A DNA stretch of 64,000 nucleotides, taken from NCBI RefSeq assembly GCF_003234815.2, contig NZ_CP126279.1, forward strand, positions 3,286,001 to 3,350,000, written 5' to 3'. The notes under the pieces were generated by a model that saw nothing but the letters and a program-made list of their open reading frames with translations, made no database searches and was not told the DNA's origin. The stretch comes from Curtobacterium sp. MCBD17_035. Its GTDB lineage: Bacteria > Actinomycetota > Actinomycetes > Actinomycetales > Microbacteriaceae. A program made the position numbers and the translations under genes. Shown here piece by piece: positions 32,891 to 40,287 of the stretch (positions are counted from its first letter, which is position 1; every line of letters begins with the position of its first letter).

Positions 32891-33198
32891 CCGCGTGGAT
32901 CGCGGTCATCGTGGCGTCGGCGATCGCGTACGGGTTCAAGTTCTCCGGCTACACCGTCCCCCCGGCTGTGCTCGAGGAGCCCCGGGTCGCCCGCATCAGC
33001 GAGATGCTCCCGGCCGCCCTGCTCGCCTCGCTCGTGGTGCTGCAGACGTTCTCGACCGCGACGCACCTGGTGCTCGACGCGCGCGCGGCCGGGCTCGTCG
33101 TGGCGATCGTCGCCCTCGTGCTGCGGGCGCCGTTCATCGTCGTGGTTGCGCTGGCCGCCGTGACCGCCGCGGTACTGCGGGCGCTCGGCTGGTCCTGA
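32887..33198 (+). CDS. azlD: AzlD-family branched-chain amino acid exporter subunit
   Basis: The 103-residue small membrane partner of AzlC, with four hydrophobic segments (WIAVIVASAIAYGFKFSGY, MLPAALLASLVVLQTF, AGLVVAIVALVLRAPF, VVALAAVTAAVLRALGW). The usual sequence RISEMLPAALLASLV in the first half is present. GTG 32887 lies inside the azlC stop (GTGA), so the subunits are co-translated. Confidence 0.92.
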   Translation: MTAWIAVIVASAIAYGFKFSGYTVPPAVLEEPRVARISEMLPAALLASLVVLQTFSTATHLVLDARAAGLVVAIVALVLRAPFIVVVALAAVTAAVLRALGWS

Positions 33199-33218
33199 AG
33201 CGGGGTCTGCCCGAGCGA

Positions 33219-33304
33219 GGTGCTCACGCGGACGACAACGGGACACGCGGGCGCATGCGCACTCGTCGTCGGCATGCGCAGGATCGGTGAACCGGAGTCA
33301 GACC
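33219..33304. repeat. 86-bp direct repeat, left copy (palindromic repeat copy 4)
   Basis: An 86-bp element (starting GGTGCTCACGCGGACGACAA and containing GGGCGCATGCGCACTCGTCG) that is repeated with three mismatches at 34106-34191. It shares the GACGACAA ... GCGCACTCGTCGTC core with copies 1-3. It ends inside the 3' end of the DUF805 gene. Confidence 0.85.
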
Positions 33305-34056
33305 CGCCCGAGCCGCCCCTGCCTCCGAGCACGCCGGAGCACCCGAGCAACCCCGCGCGCCACCCGCCCACCGATGCCCGCGCCGAGCGGCCGAACCGCG
33401 TCGAACCGGGCTCCTCGGGCGACCGGACGCCCCACGACGAGGAGCCCGACGAGGAGCGCCCCGAGCCACGGGACGATCCACACGGCCAGCACCCAGGACC
33501 CGCTCCGGTCGACGTCGTGCAGGCGTCGGACGAGCATCGACCACCGGGGCAGCGCGGTCAGCGCCACGAGCAGGACGAGCGCCCAGTCCCAGGGATCCGC
33601 GGCCACGCTGTGACCACTGCCGAAGGACTCGCTCGTGCCGGTGGCCCGGTCGAGCACGAGCAGGACACTCGCCGTCGGCGACGTCGTCGCGCCGAACGGG
33701 TCGACGAAGAACCGCCAGTGCCCCGGCAGGGACGGAAGCGCCCACGGGACGACCAGGGTCGCGATCGCGGCGAGTCCGGCCTCCAGGGCGATACACCACC
33801 AGTACTCGGACCGACTGGCGCGCCCCGACCAGACCAGCCCCCGCGTCCAGAACCGAGCCCAGGCGACCCAGGGCAGGGCGTACCGGACGGGCTCGGGCTG
33901 GCTGACCTGACGACGCCACTGCTGCGGCGCGTCACGGAGCTGCCGGCGCCACCGCAGCCCGACGAACCGGACCTGCCGCGACCACGACAGCCAGATGAAA
34001 CGAACGACCTGTAGGGCCGCTCGTCGTCGTCGCCGTGCACTGCGCGAGAGCTGCAT
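33298..34056 (-). CDS. DUF805 family membrane protein
   Basis: A 252-residue membrane protein. After an Arg-rich cytoplasmic N-terminus, the DUF805 signature appears as FWTRGLVWSGRASRSEYWWC and then LVRRLHDVDRSGSWVLAVWI, around three or four helices. The family is of unknown function and is often found in accessory regions. The start is taken at ATG 34056. The gene is the only one between two nearly identical 86-bp direct repeats, and its last few codons run into the left copy, which suggests the block was inserted or duplicated as a unit. Confidence 0.85.
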   Translation of the reverse strand: MQLSRSARRRRRAALQVVRFIWLSWSRQVRFVGLRWRRQLRDAPQQWRRQVSQPEPVRYALPWVAWARFWTRGLVWSGRASRSEYWWCIALEAGLAAIATLVVPWALPSLPGHWRFFVDPFGATTSPTASVLLVLDRATGTSESFGSGHSVAADPWDWALVLLVALTALPRWSMLVRRLHDVDRSGSWVLAVWIVPWLGALLVGLLVVGRPVARGARFDAVRPLGAGIGGRVARGVARVLRRARRQGRLGRV

Positions 34057-34105
34057 GGTCGGAGCGTAGTGGCAGGGGACGCAGTGCCGCATGCCTGCTC
34101 GCGCC

Positions 34106-34191
34106 GGTGCTCACGCGGACGACAACGGGACATGCGGGCGCATGCGCACTCGTCGTCGGCATGCGCAGGATCGGTGAACGGGACTCAGACC
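34106..34191. repeat. 86-bp direct repeat, right copy (palindromic repeat copy 5)
   Basis: Same orientation as the copy at 33219-33304, 887 bp away, differing at three positions. It lies in the 257-bp gap upstream of the CPBP protease-like gene. Confidence 0.85.
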
Positions 34192-34313
34192 GGCCCCTTG
34201 CATCCTCCGATGGAGATTGCGAGCTGCGTCCCTCCGCCCGTCGAGGTCGGGCACCCGCGATTCCTACCGTCGGGATGTGGTCGAACCGCGGCCACCTGAC
34301 CGACGGAGGCATC

Positions 34314-35351
34314 ATGACCACCATCAGCGCACCGGGGACGGACCGCAGGAGCACGAGGCCCGCTCCGGGCGGGCTCCGCGGCGTCGTCGCCCGCAACCCG
34401 CTCCGCACGTTCGCCGTGCTCGCCCTCGGGACGAGCTGGCTGGTGTGGCTGCCGTACATCCTGTCGCCCCACGGTCTCGGGATCTGGGACCTCCACTTCC
34501 CCGAGGTCCTCGGCACCGCGCAGCTGTCGGGCGTCCTGCCGGGCGCACTGCTCGGACCGGTCACCGCGGCGTTCGTCGTGACGGCCGCGGTGGACGGTCG
34601 CACGGGCCTCCGGGTGTGGACCGGCCGGCTGTGGCGGTGGCGGGTCCGGTGGCAGTGGTACGTGACGGTGCTGCTCGGCGTTCCGGTGCTCATCGTCCTG
34701 TCGGGGCTGCCGTTCGCGGGCGGGGTCGTCCACGCACCGTCCGCGCTGGCGTTGGCGGCCTACGTGCCGGCGCTGCTCCTCCAGGTCGTGACGACCGGAC
34801 TGGCGGAGGAGCCGGGCTGGCGGGACTTCGCCCTGCCGCGCCTCCAGGGCCGGTTCGGCCCGATGCGGGCCGCGCTCGTGCTCGGGCCGCTCTGGGGGCT
34901 GTGGCACCTGCCGCTGTTCCTGACGGACTGGGGTGGATGGCCGACCGCGCACTGGACGCAACCGGTCGTGTTCGTGGGGTTCTGCATGGCGTTCACCGTC
35001 GTGATGTCGTGGGTGTTCAACCGGTCGGGTGAGAGCCTGCCGCTCGCGGTGCTCCTCCACGTCAGCGTCAACACCACGGCGTCGGTCCTGTGGAGCGACA
35101 TGTTCCCGGGCATCGGTGCCGAGACGATGCTGCTCGCGCTGCTCATCACCTCGACCATCGGCGCGGTCGTCATCGTGGTCGCGACGCGGGGCCGGCTCGG
35201 CTACCGCGGTCCTGTCGCCGGCACGGCCGGGAGGCCGGGCACCGGCCCGGCGGAGGACCCCGCCTCCGCCGTCGTGGCCGGCACCGCACCCGCTGCTGCC
35301 CCGACGCCCTCCGCGTCGCCACTCGTAGACTCGAGCGATGGTCACCGCTGA
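34314..35351 (+). CDS. CPBP-family intramembrane metalloprotease homologue
   Basis: A 345-residue membrane protein of the CPBP (type II CAAX/Abi) family with about eight helices. All conserved motifs are present: the double glutamate with arginine in GLAEEPGWRDF (Glu165, Glu166, Arg170), a histidine in LWGLWHLP (His198), and LLHVSVNT (His249, Asn253). The C-terminal 40 residues are Ala/Pro-rich. ATG 34314 follows GGAGGCATC. The gene overlaps the histidine kinase start by 14 bp, so it may be co-regulated with the two-component system. Immunity and protein-processing roles are known for the family; the role here is open. Confidence 0.88.
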   Translation: MTTISAPGTDRRSTRPAPGGLRGVVARNPLRTFAVLALGTSWLVWLPYILSPHGLGIWDLHFPEVLGTAQLSGVLPGALLGPVTAAFVVTAAVDGRTGLRVWTGRLWRWRVRWQWYVTVLLGVPVLIVLSGLPFAGGVVHAPSALALAAYVPALLLQVVTTGLAEEPGWRDFALPRLQGRFGPMRAALVLGPLWGLWHLPLFLTDWGGWPTAHWTQPVVFVGFCMAFTVVMSWVFNRSGESLPLAVLLHVSVNTTASVLWSDMFPGIGAETMLLALLITSTIGAVVIVVATRGRLGYRGPVAGTAGRPGTGPAEDPASAVVAGTAPAAAPTPSASPLVDSSDGHR

Positions 35352-36684
35352 GGCCCGCCCGCGGGTGCCGCGGGTTGACGTCCTGGTCGCCGCGGCCGAC
35401 GCGGTCGCGGTGATCGCGCTCCTGCTCGGCGCACCCGCGATGGCGGCGGGGGATCCGGACTCGGCCCAGATCCAGTTCGCCTCGCCCGCCGACCCGTCCT
35501 GGTGGGTCGTCGCCGCCGTGCTCATGGCCCAGGCGTGCGTGCTGCTGTGGTCGCGGAGCCGACCGCTGACGACGCTCGTGGCCGTCGCGGTGCTCGCAGC
35601 CGTCCTCGTGCTGGTGGCCCCGTCCGTGCTGCACGGTCTGTCGACGCTCGCGGTGATGGTGGCGGTCGTGCTCGCGGTGCTCCGGCAGCCCGTCGCGCGG
35701 CTGTGGCCCGCCCTCGTCACAGCGGCGGTGGGCGTCGGGATCGAGGAGGCCGTCTCGCAGCTCACCGGCTACGGCGCGACGCCGCTGCAGGCGATCACGC
35801 AGGGGCTGGGCCAGGCGGGAGCCGTGATCGGCCTGCCATTGCTCGTGACCCTGGTCGTCCGGTCGCGCCTGGACGTCCGCGCGGCGCGGGCGCGCGAGCG
35901 GGACGCGGTCGTCCGCGAGCGGGACGCGGTCGTCCGGGAGCAGGACGCCGTGCTCCGGGAGCGGGACGCGGTGGTCCGCGAGCAGGACGCGCGCGTCGAG
36001 GCGGCCGTGTCCCGGGAGCGAGCTGCCATGGCGCGGGAGCTCCACGACATCGCCGCGCACCACCTGTCCGGGATCGCGCTCATGGCCGCCGTGATCGACC
36101 GGCAGATCGACACCGATCCCGAGCGTGCCCACGCCGCCGTCCGCCAGGTACGGGAGCAGAGCACGGCGGTGCTCGACGACCTCCGGCGGCTCGTCGGGCT
36201 GCTCCGCGACGACACCCTGGCCGAGCGGTCGGTCGAGACCCTGGCGGCGGTCCCGGACCTCGTCGCGCGGGCGCAGCGGCACGGCCGGGTCACGCTGCGG
36301 GTGCTGCGCGATGAGCCCGAGGCCGGCCCGTCGGTCGGCTCGGACGTCGGTCCGCTCGCGCAGCTCGCGGCGTACCGGACCGTCCAGGAGGCCCTGGCGA
36401 ACGCCGCCCTGCACGCCCCGGGTGCCGCCACCACCGTCGAGCTCGACGACCGCGAGCACACCCACGTCACCGTCGTCGTGCTGAACGGACCGGCACGCGA
36501 GGCCGCACCACGGTCCTCCTCGGGCGGTCACGGGCTCGTCGGCATGCGCGAACGAGCCGACCTCGTCGGCGCCGACCTGCGGTACGGTCCCACGGAGGAC
36601 GGCGGGTGGGAGGTCCGCCTCGTCGTCCCGCGGGCGGTGAGCGGTCCTGACGCCCCGGCCGTCGGAGCGGAGGTGCCGTCGTGA
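35338..36684 (+). CDS. NarL-type sensor histidine kinase with five-heptad linker
   Basis: A 448-residue two-component sensor. The N-terminal half has about five to six helices without a large external domain. A linker of five near-identical heptads, RERDAVV or REQDAVL (residues 186-220), leads to the HisKA_3 dimerisation domain with the phosphorylated histidine at 236 in RELHDIAAHHLSG. The ATPase domain has AYRTVQEALANAALHAPG (N box) and GHGLVGMRERADLVGA (G box). The next gene, its response regulator, overlaps by 4 bp. The signal is unknown; the exact linker repeat may set kinase geometry. Confidence 0.92.
   Translation: MVTAEARPRVPRVDVLVAAADAVAVIALLLGAPAMAAGDPDSAQIQFASPADPSWWVVAAVLMAQACVLLWSRSRPLTTLVAVAVLAAVLVLVAPSVLHGLSTLAVMVAVVLAVLRQPVARLWPALVTAAVGVGIEEAVSQLTGYGATPLQAITQGLGQAGAVIGLPLLVTLVVRSRLDVRAARARERDAVVRERDAVVREQDAVLRERDAVVREQDARVEAAVSRERAAMARELHDIAAHHLSGIALMAAVIDRQIDTDPERAHAAVRQVREQSTAVLDDLRRLVGLLRDDTLAERSVETLAAVPDLVARAQRHGRVTLRVLRDEPEAGPSVGSDVGPLAQLAAYRTVQEALANAALHAPGAATTVELDDREHTHVTVVVLNGPAREAAPRSSSGGHGLVGMRERADLVGADLRYGPTEDGGWEVRLVVPRAVSGPDAPAVGAEVPS
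35893..35997. repeat. 21-bp tandem repeat in histidine kinase gene
   Basis: Five 21-bp units (CGCGAGCGGGACGCGGTCGT-type) encode the heptads RERDAVV, RERDAVV, REQDAVL, RERDAVV and REQDARV. The unit matches one coiled-coil heptad. Confidence 0.9.
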
Positions 36685-37355
36685 TCCGGGTCCTCATCGC
36701 GGACGACCAGCCCCTCGTCCGCGCCGGTCTGTCCGCGTTGCTCGACGCCGAACCCGACATCGCGGTCGTCGCCGTCGCGACGGACGGTGGCGAGGCACTC
36801 GCCCTCGCACGGTCGGAGCACCCGGACGTCGCGTGCCTCGACATCCGCATGCCCGTCGTGGACGGCATCGAGGTCGCACGGGCCCTGTGCGGTCCCGACG
36901 CGGATCCCCCGATCCCGGTCCTCATGCTGACGACGTTCGACCTCGACGACTACGTGTTCGGCGCGCTCGAGGCCGGTGCGTCGGGCTTCCTGCTCAAGGA
37001 CGCGGACCCCGACACCATCGTCGCCGCCGTCCGGCAGGTGGCCGCCGGCAACGGCACGCTCGACCAGGCGCTCACCCGCCGGGTGCTGCGCGAGTTCGTC
37101 GAACGGCGCGCGCTCCAGCCCGTGACACGCGGGCGAGGGACCGAGCTGCTGACCGAGCGGGAGCGCGACGTGCTCATGCTCCTGGCGCAGGGCATGTCGA
37201 ACGAGGAGATCGCGGCCGCGCTCGTCGTCGAGGTCTCGACGGTGAAGTCCCACTTGGCCCGGATGCTGCCGAAGCTCGGCGTGCGATCGCGGCTGCAGGC
37301 CGTCGTCTGGGCGTACCAGAACCGCGTCGTGACGGTGCCCGACGCGGAGCGGTGA
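36681..37355 (+). CDS. NarL/LuxR-type response regulator
   Basis: A 224-residue response regulator. The receiver has the acidic pair IADDQPLVRAGL, phospho-acceptor Asp54 in VACLDIRMP, and lysine in GFLLKDADPD. The output domain is a LuxR helix-turn-helix (LTERERDVLMLLAQGMSNEE, VSTVKSHLARMLPKLG). GTG 36681 overlaps the kinase stop (GTGA), so the pair is certain. Target genes are not evident; the adjacent CPBP gene is the closest candidate. Confidence 0.93.
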   Translation: MIRVLIADDQPLVRAGLSALLDAEPDIAVVAVATDGGEALALARSEHPDVACLDIRMPVVDGIEVARALCGPDADPPIPVLMLTTFDLDDYVFGALEAGASGFLLKDADPDTIVAAVRQVAAGNGTLDQALTRRVLREFVERRALQPVTRGRGTELLTERERDVLMLLAQGMSNEEIAAALVVEVSTVKSHLARMLPKLGVRSRLQAVVWAYQNRVVTVPDAER

Positions 37356-37520
37356 CCGGAGCAGGACGGACCAGTGTGCGGCTGCGGGACCCAGGATCCA
37401 CGAAGACGCGCGCGGGATCGAAGAGGTCGGGCCGACTTCGCGCGGACGGCGGTCGCCGACGCCGGGGAACGCGTACCGTCCGGCCGAGAAGGGCACGTCA
37501 CCCCTTCGAAAGGACACATC

Positions 37521-37691
37521 ATGAACCACGCCCTGTGGGTCACCCTGGCCATCATCGGCATCATCCTGCTGCTGATCGGCGCGTTCGTCGCGACCCTGAA
37601 GTTCCTGATCACGGTCGGGATCATCGTCCTGATCGTCGCCGCGATCCTGCTCGTCATCCGACTCGTGCGGGGCGGCGCGTCGCGGGTCTAG
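37521..37691 (+). CDS. Small hydrophobic membrane protein, 56 aa
   Basis: A 56-residue protein with two adjacent membrane helices (LWVTLAIIGIILLLIGAFVA and FLITVGIIVLIVAAILLVIR) and a short Arg-containing tail. ATG 37521 has GAAAGGACACATC upstream, a good ribosome binding site. It resembles the small DUF-type membrane proteins common in actinobacteria with no known function. It lies 165 bp after the response regulator, and its stop overlaps the end of the PhzF gene by 4 bp. Confidence 0.75.
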   Translation: MNHALWVTLAIIGIILLLIGAFVATLKFLITVGIIVLIVAAILLVIRLVRGGASRV

Positions 37692-38551
37692 GCAGTCGGC
37701 CGGAGACCGGGCCCCGCCAGCTCCTCCACCGTCCCGCTCACCCGGACGCGACCCGTCGCGGGGACCTCGACGGTGATGCGTGAGGGGTGTCCGGTCTCCG
37801 CACCCTGCTCGACGGTGAGCACCGCCGGGACCGCCACGTGGCCGCCGTCCCGCAGGTAGGCACCGAGCGCGGCGGCAGCCGACCCCGTGGCCGGGTCCTC
37901 GCGGACACCGCCGCGCGGGAACGGGTGACGGCTCACGAACCGCGTGGCGTCGACCCGGTGCACGACCGCGATCGTGCCGTCCCATCCCTCCCGGTCCTGC
38001 AGGCGGAGCACCGCGTCGCCGTCGTGGTCGAGCCGGGCGAGGACGCCGTCGCGGACGGGCACGAGCGGGTGCGGGTTGCCCCCGGACAGGAACGCCGGTG
38101 GCAGCGCCGGGTCGAGGTCCGTCGACGACAGACGGAGCGCGTCGAGCAGCTCGCCGAGCACCGCGTCGGGGAGCGGTGCGACGGTCGTCGCGACAGCGGT
38201 GAGCGTCGCACGGTCCGGATGCACCGCGACCGGCACCACGCCGGCGTTCGTGGTCAGGTCGACCACGCCCTCGGCGCCGTCCCGTGCCAGCGCCACGCCC
38301 GACGCGATGGTCGCGTGGCCGCAGAAGGCGATCTCCGCCTGCGGCGTGAAGTAGCGGATCCGCGCCGAGCGGGGCGTCACGGCGGTGAGGAACGGGGTCT
38401 CACTGTGTCCGAGCTCGCCGGCGATCGCGAGCATGTCCGCGTCGGTCAACGTCTCGGCGTGCAGCACGACCCCCGCCGGATTGCCGGACCGCGGGTCGTC
38501 GCTCGTCGTCGTGAAGGCGCGGAACTGCAGCGTCCTGGGTGCGGTGCTCAT
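37688..38551 (-). CDS. PhzF-family protein (diaminopimelate epimerase-like fold)
   Basis: A 287-residue PhzF-like isomerase of the DAP-epimerase fold. Features are FTTTSDDPRSGNPAGVVLHA at the N-terminus, SETPFLTAVTP (catalytic Glu), IRYFTPQAEIAFCGHATIAS, and REDPATGSAAAALGAYLRD in the second half. The family includes trans-2,3-dihydro-3-hydroxyanthranilate isomerase of phenazine synthesis, but no phenazine genes are nearby, so this is a stand-alone member of unknown substrate. Confidence 0.9.
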   Translation of the reverse strand: MSTAPRTLQFRAFTTTSDDPRSGNPAGVVLHAETLTDADMLAIAGELGHSETPFLTAVTPRSARIRYFTPQAEIAFCGHATIASGVALARDGAEGVVDLTTNAGVVPVAVHPDRATLTAVATTVAPLPDAVLGELLDALRLSSTDLDPALPPAFLSGGNPHPLVPVRDGVLARLDHDGDAVLRLQDREGWDGTIAVVHRVDATRFVSRHPFPRGGVREDPATGSAAAALGAYLRDGGHVAVPAVLTVEQGAETGHPSRITVEVPATGRVRVSGTVEELAGPGLRPTA

Positions 38552-38688
38552 GCCGTATGTCTACCGGGCCCGGCCAGCGGGGCGCGACAGGCACCCTGAA
38601 GTGCCTACTTCCGCTCGCTCACGGGCGCTCCTACCGTGGAATCGGGCGACTCGTCGCGCCCGTGCACTCCTCCGTCCGAAAGGCTCCC

Positions 38689-39333
38689 ATGTCCCGCATC
38701 TCCGTCATCGGCGGCACCGGCTACGCAGGATCGGCGATCGTCGCCGAGGCTGCGTCCCGTGGTCACGAGGTCACCTCGCTCAGCCGTTCGCTCCCGACCG
38801 ACCAGGTCCCCGGCGTCCGGTACGTGCAGGGCGACGCCTCGGACGAAGCCGTCCTCACCCCGGTCATCGAGGACGCCGACGTCGTCGTCGCCGCGCTCGC
38901 CCCGCGCGGCGACCTCACCGACACCTTCCGGGAGGTCAACCGCACCATCGCGCGGCTGGCCGCGTCCGCCGGTGCTCGGCTGTTCGTGGTCGGCGGGTTC
39001 TCGTCGCTGCGTCCCGCGCCCGGGGCACCCCGGTACGTCGAGGACCTCAGCGCCGTCCCGGCCGAGCTGCACCACGAGGTCCAGAGCGGCGCAGCGCTCA
39101 TCCTCGAGGACCTCCCCGCCGCCCCCGAGGCGCTCGACTGGGTGTTCGTCAGCCCGCCCCTCCAGTTCGGCTCCTTCGCCCCCGGCGAGCGCACCGGCTC
39201 GTACCGGGTCGGCACCGACGTCGCGGTCGTCGCCGAGGGGGGAGCGATCTCCGCGCAGGACTACGCGATCGGCTTCGTCGACCAGATCGAGCGGACGGAC
39301 CTGCACCGCACGCAGGTGAACCTCGCCAACTGA
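38689..39333 (+). CDS. NAD(P)H-binding NmrA/SDR-like protein
   Basis: A 214-residue atypical short-chain dehydrogenase. The Rossmann motif is ISVIGGTGYAGSAIVAEAAS at the N-terminus, with YVQGDASDEAVLTPVIEDAD and VVAALAPRGDL following, typical of NAD(P)H-binding flavin-reductase-like or NmrA proteins; the C-terminal catalytic Tyr-x3-Lys is lacking. ATG 38689 is preceded by GAAAGGCTCCC. Stand-alone gene; such genes are often under HxlR-family control, but no regulator is adjacent. Confidence 0.85.
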   Translation: MSRISVIGGTGYAGSAIVAEAASRGHEVTSLSRSLPTDQVPGVRYVQGDASDEAVLTPVIEDADVVVAALAPRGDLTDTFREVNRTIARLAASAGARLFVVGGFSSLRPAPGAPRYVEDLSAVPAELHHEVQSGAALILEDLPAAPEALDWVFVSPPLQFGSFAPGERTGSYRVGTDVAVVAEGGAISAQDYAIGFVDQIERTDLHRTQVNLAN

Positions 39334-39557
39334 CGCCGGCCACGCCTGGCATCCGACGGCGCTCGGCGTCCCATGGCGCTCGGCGGACGCGCGTCGTCGC
39401 CGGGCCGTGCATCGGACGGGAGGCGCTGCACCCGCGGCCCCACCGTGTTGCACACCTCGCGTCCGATCGAACACCGGGATCGCCGTGTTCGACAGGACGA
39501 CCGGTGTTCGACGACCACGACGACGTCACCACGAGCACGCCGTGCTGCCGCCGGGGC
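39334..39557. other. Convergent spacer with hairpins and one intergenic 11-mer
   Basis: A 224-bp region between converging genes. It contains GGACGGGAGGC at 39414-39424 flanked by GTGCA/TGCAC, and the hairpin at 39467-39511. No gene is seen. Confidence 0.5.
39467..39511. terminator. Bidirectional hairpin between NmrA-like and tetR genes
   Basis: TCGAACACCGG (39467-39477) pairs perfectly with CCGGTGTTCGA (39501-39511) around a 23-base loop that itself contains a third GTGTTCGA copy. Its position between converging genes suggests termination. Confidence 0.55.
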
Positions 39558-40232
39558 TCAGCGCGCGCCGTACGCCCGCATGAAGGCGTGCACTCCGTCG
39601 GCCATCGTCCTGCGGGTCGCGTCCGTGGACAGCTGATCCGGGAACCGGATGTTCATGGCCAGCAGGGTGGTCAGGGCGTTGAAGTGGTCGGCCGCCAAGA
39701 ACGCGTCGTCCACGTCGAGCAGACCGACGTCCGCGAAGTGTGCGATCCGCTCGGCGAGCGCCGCTTCCGGTGCCGAGTTGAGGGGGTGGTGCGCGAGCTC
39801 GGGGAGGATCGCGCGGTTGTCACCGATGAGCTTGATGGTGCTCCCGTAGTCGGCAGAGCCGAGCATGGTCTCGCCGATCTGCACGGCGAACCCGACGAGC
39901 GCGCGTTCGAGCGCGGCCTGGTCGGCGATGGGAGCGTCATCGGCCAGGTGGTCCGCGATGGCCTGCCGGAGCGTCTCGACGAGCGACTCCCCCGCAGCCA
40001 CGACGACACCGAGGAGGAGCCCGCGTTTGTCGCCGTAGTAGTCGTACACGGTCCGCTTCGAGACGCTCGCGCGCGCGGCGACGGCGTCCATGCTCGTGCG
40101 TTCGACACCGTCCAGGACGAAGAGGTCCCGCGCTGCCGCGAGGATCGCGCTCCGTTTGTGCGCCTGCCCGGCACGGATGGTCTTCGACGTCGATTTCGAT
40201 GTCGGGTCCTGAGGGGTCGCGGCAGCCACCAC
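39558..40232 (-). CDS. TetR-family regulator of divergent DHA2 exporter
   Basis: A 224-residue repressor. Helix-turn-helix TSMDAVAARASVSKRTVYDYYG follows the first helix KRSAILAAARDLFVLDGVE; the C-terminal ligand domain is of the AefR-like class. The start is GTG 40232. It is divergent from the DHA2 exporter with a 55-bp gap containing two related operator palindromes, so it very likely represses itself and the exporter. Confidence 0.9.
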   Translation of the reverse strand: MVAAATPQDPTSKSTSKTIRAGQAHKRSAILAAARDLFVLDGVERTSMDAVAARASVSKRTVYDYYGDKRGLLLGVVVAAGESLVETLRQAIADHLADDAPIADQAALERALVGFAVQIGETMLGSADYGSTIKLIGDNRAILPELAHHPLNSAPEAALAERIAHFADVGLLDVDDAFLAADHFNALTTLLAMNIRFPDQLSTDATRRTMADGVHAFMRAYGAR

Positions 40233-40239
40233 GCCACAC

Positions 40240-40276
40240 TACACCGACGGGTGTACTTCCTACACTGCACGGTATA
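40240..40276. promoter_or_regulatory. Paired TetR operators between tetR and DHA2 gene
   Basis: TACACC-GACG-GGTGTA (40240-40255) is perfect; TACACT-GCAC-GGTATA (40261-40276) is a degenerate copy with the same 16-bp layout. Centres are 21 bp apart, two helical turns, so two repressor dimers would sit on the same DNA face. Confidence 0.7.
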
Positions 40277-40287
40277 GTTTACGTCGC

